Positions 25,691 through 25,864 of a stretch of 25,864 bases of DNA are shown one piece after another (within the stretch, counting starts at the first letter, position 1; each line of letters begins with the position of its first letter). Location of the stretch: positions 182,501 to 208,364 of the forward strand of contig CAUYUJ010014765.1 in assembly GCA_963575745.1 (NCBI GenBank). Direction: 5' to 3'. The position numbers were made by a program, and so were the translations under genes. The notes below the pieces were generated by a model. That model did no database searches, was not told the origin of the DNA, and saw nothing but the letters and a program-made list of their open reading frames with translations. Source of the DNA: Prorocentrum cordatum. Taxonomy: Eukaryota; Sar; Dinophyceae; Prorocentrales; Prorocentraceae.

Positions 25691-25864
25691 TGGAGCAAGC
25701 GGGTCCTGAGGGAAACGGGCCCTGAGGTTTTCACCGTTTTCAGCCTCCCTGGCCCTGCACGGGCCCTGGGACTGTCAGGAAACGGCTCAGGACGAAAAGA
25801 TGGTCCTGGTGGAAGGCCCAGGGTAGCAGGATCCGTTTCCCTCGCGGCCTGTTTGTTTCATGCC
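25690..25864 (+). mobile_element. Dispersed element with short inverted ends, copy 2
   Basis: Homologous over its visible length to 21938-22115, in the same orientation. It starts CATGGAGCAAGCGGGTCCTG and ends at the window edge with TTTGTTTCATGCC. The left inverted end reads GAGGGAAACGGG (25708-25719); a partner CCGTTTCCCTC lies at 25833-25843, a little inside the position of the copy 1 partner. The right border is not visible. Confidence 0.58.

Overview
The window looks like an accessory, repeat-dominated stretch of a large eukaryotic nuclear genome. A dinoflagellate is my best inference. The reasons are kilobase-scale trinucleotide arrays, GC-rich exon-like fragments, a decayed retroelement RNase H domain of a type I associate with dinoflagellate genomes, and a 12-nt match to the core of the dinoflagellate spliced leader. 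None of these proves the source. I see no rRNA, tRNA, CRISPR array or bacterial-type operon, and no complete confidently coding gene. Most long open frames are translations of simple repeats.

Layout. 1-2807 is a CAT/CAG trinucleotide array, interrupted at 1122-1696 by an insert with 11-bp inverted ends that carries a pentanucleotide array. 2808-3865 is a long pyrimidine tract facing a long purine tract across a GC-rich spacer of about 110 bp. 4410-4546 holds five 11-bp palindromes. 5089-5400 is a candidate exon. About 5900-7740 is a decayed retroelement ending in an RNase H-like domain whose frame is broken by a 49-bp triplication. A 100-N assembly gap (8265-8364) abuts an 85-91 bp minisatellite. 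9225-11150 is a patchwork of G-rich satellites, including a 50-bp repeat built of 10-bp steps. 11639-12775 may be coding.

13.6-20.6 kb is the most unusual part. Three related elements of about 0.9 kb (A, B, C), and a fourth segment (D) with similar ends but different contents, are all embedded in (TTG)n arrays on the same strand. A and B lie in tandem, D follows B, and C lies about 3.6 kb beyond D. Their bodies are mosaics of shared modules, and A, B and C carry the same hairpin near the 3' end.

The right part (17.4-25.9 kb) mixes candidate exons on both strands (18.0-18.2, 19.0-19.3, 21.7-22.6 kb), a dispersed family of about 82 bp in one orientation, a 230-bp inverted-repeat element at 18367-18596, and two diverged copies (about 22.0 and 25.8 kb) of a 0.17-kb element. 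That last element sits next to exon-like sequence and is a possible intron-forming element. Two more inverted-repeat elements lie at 12801-12997 and 13267-13360.
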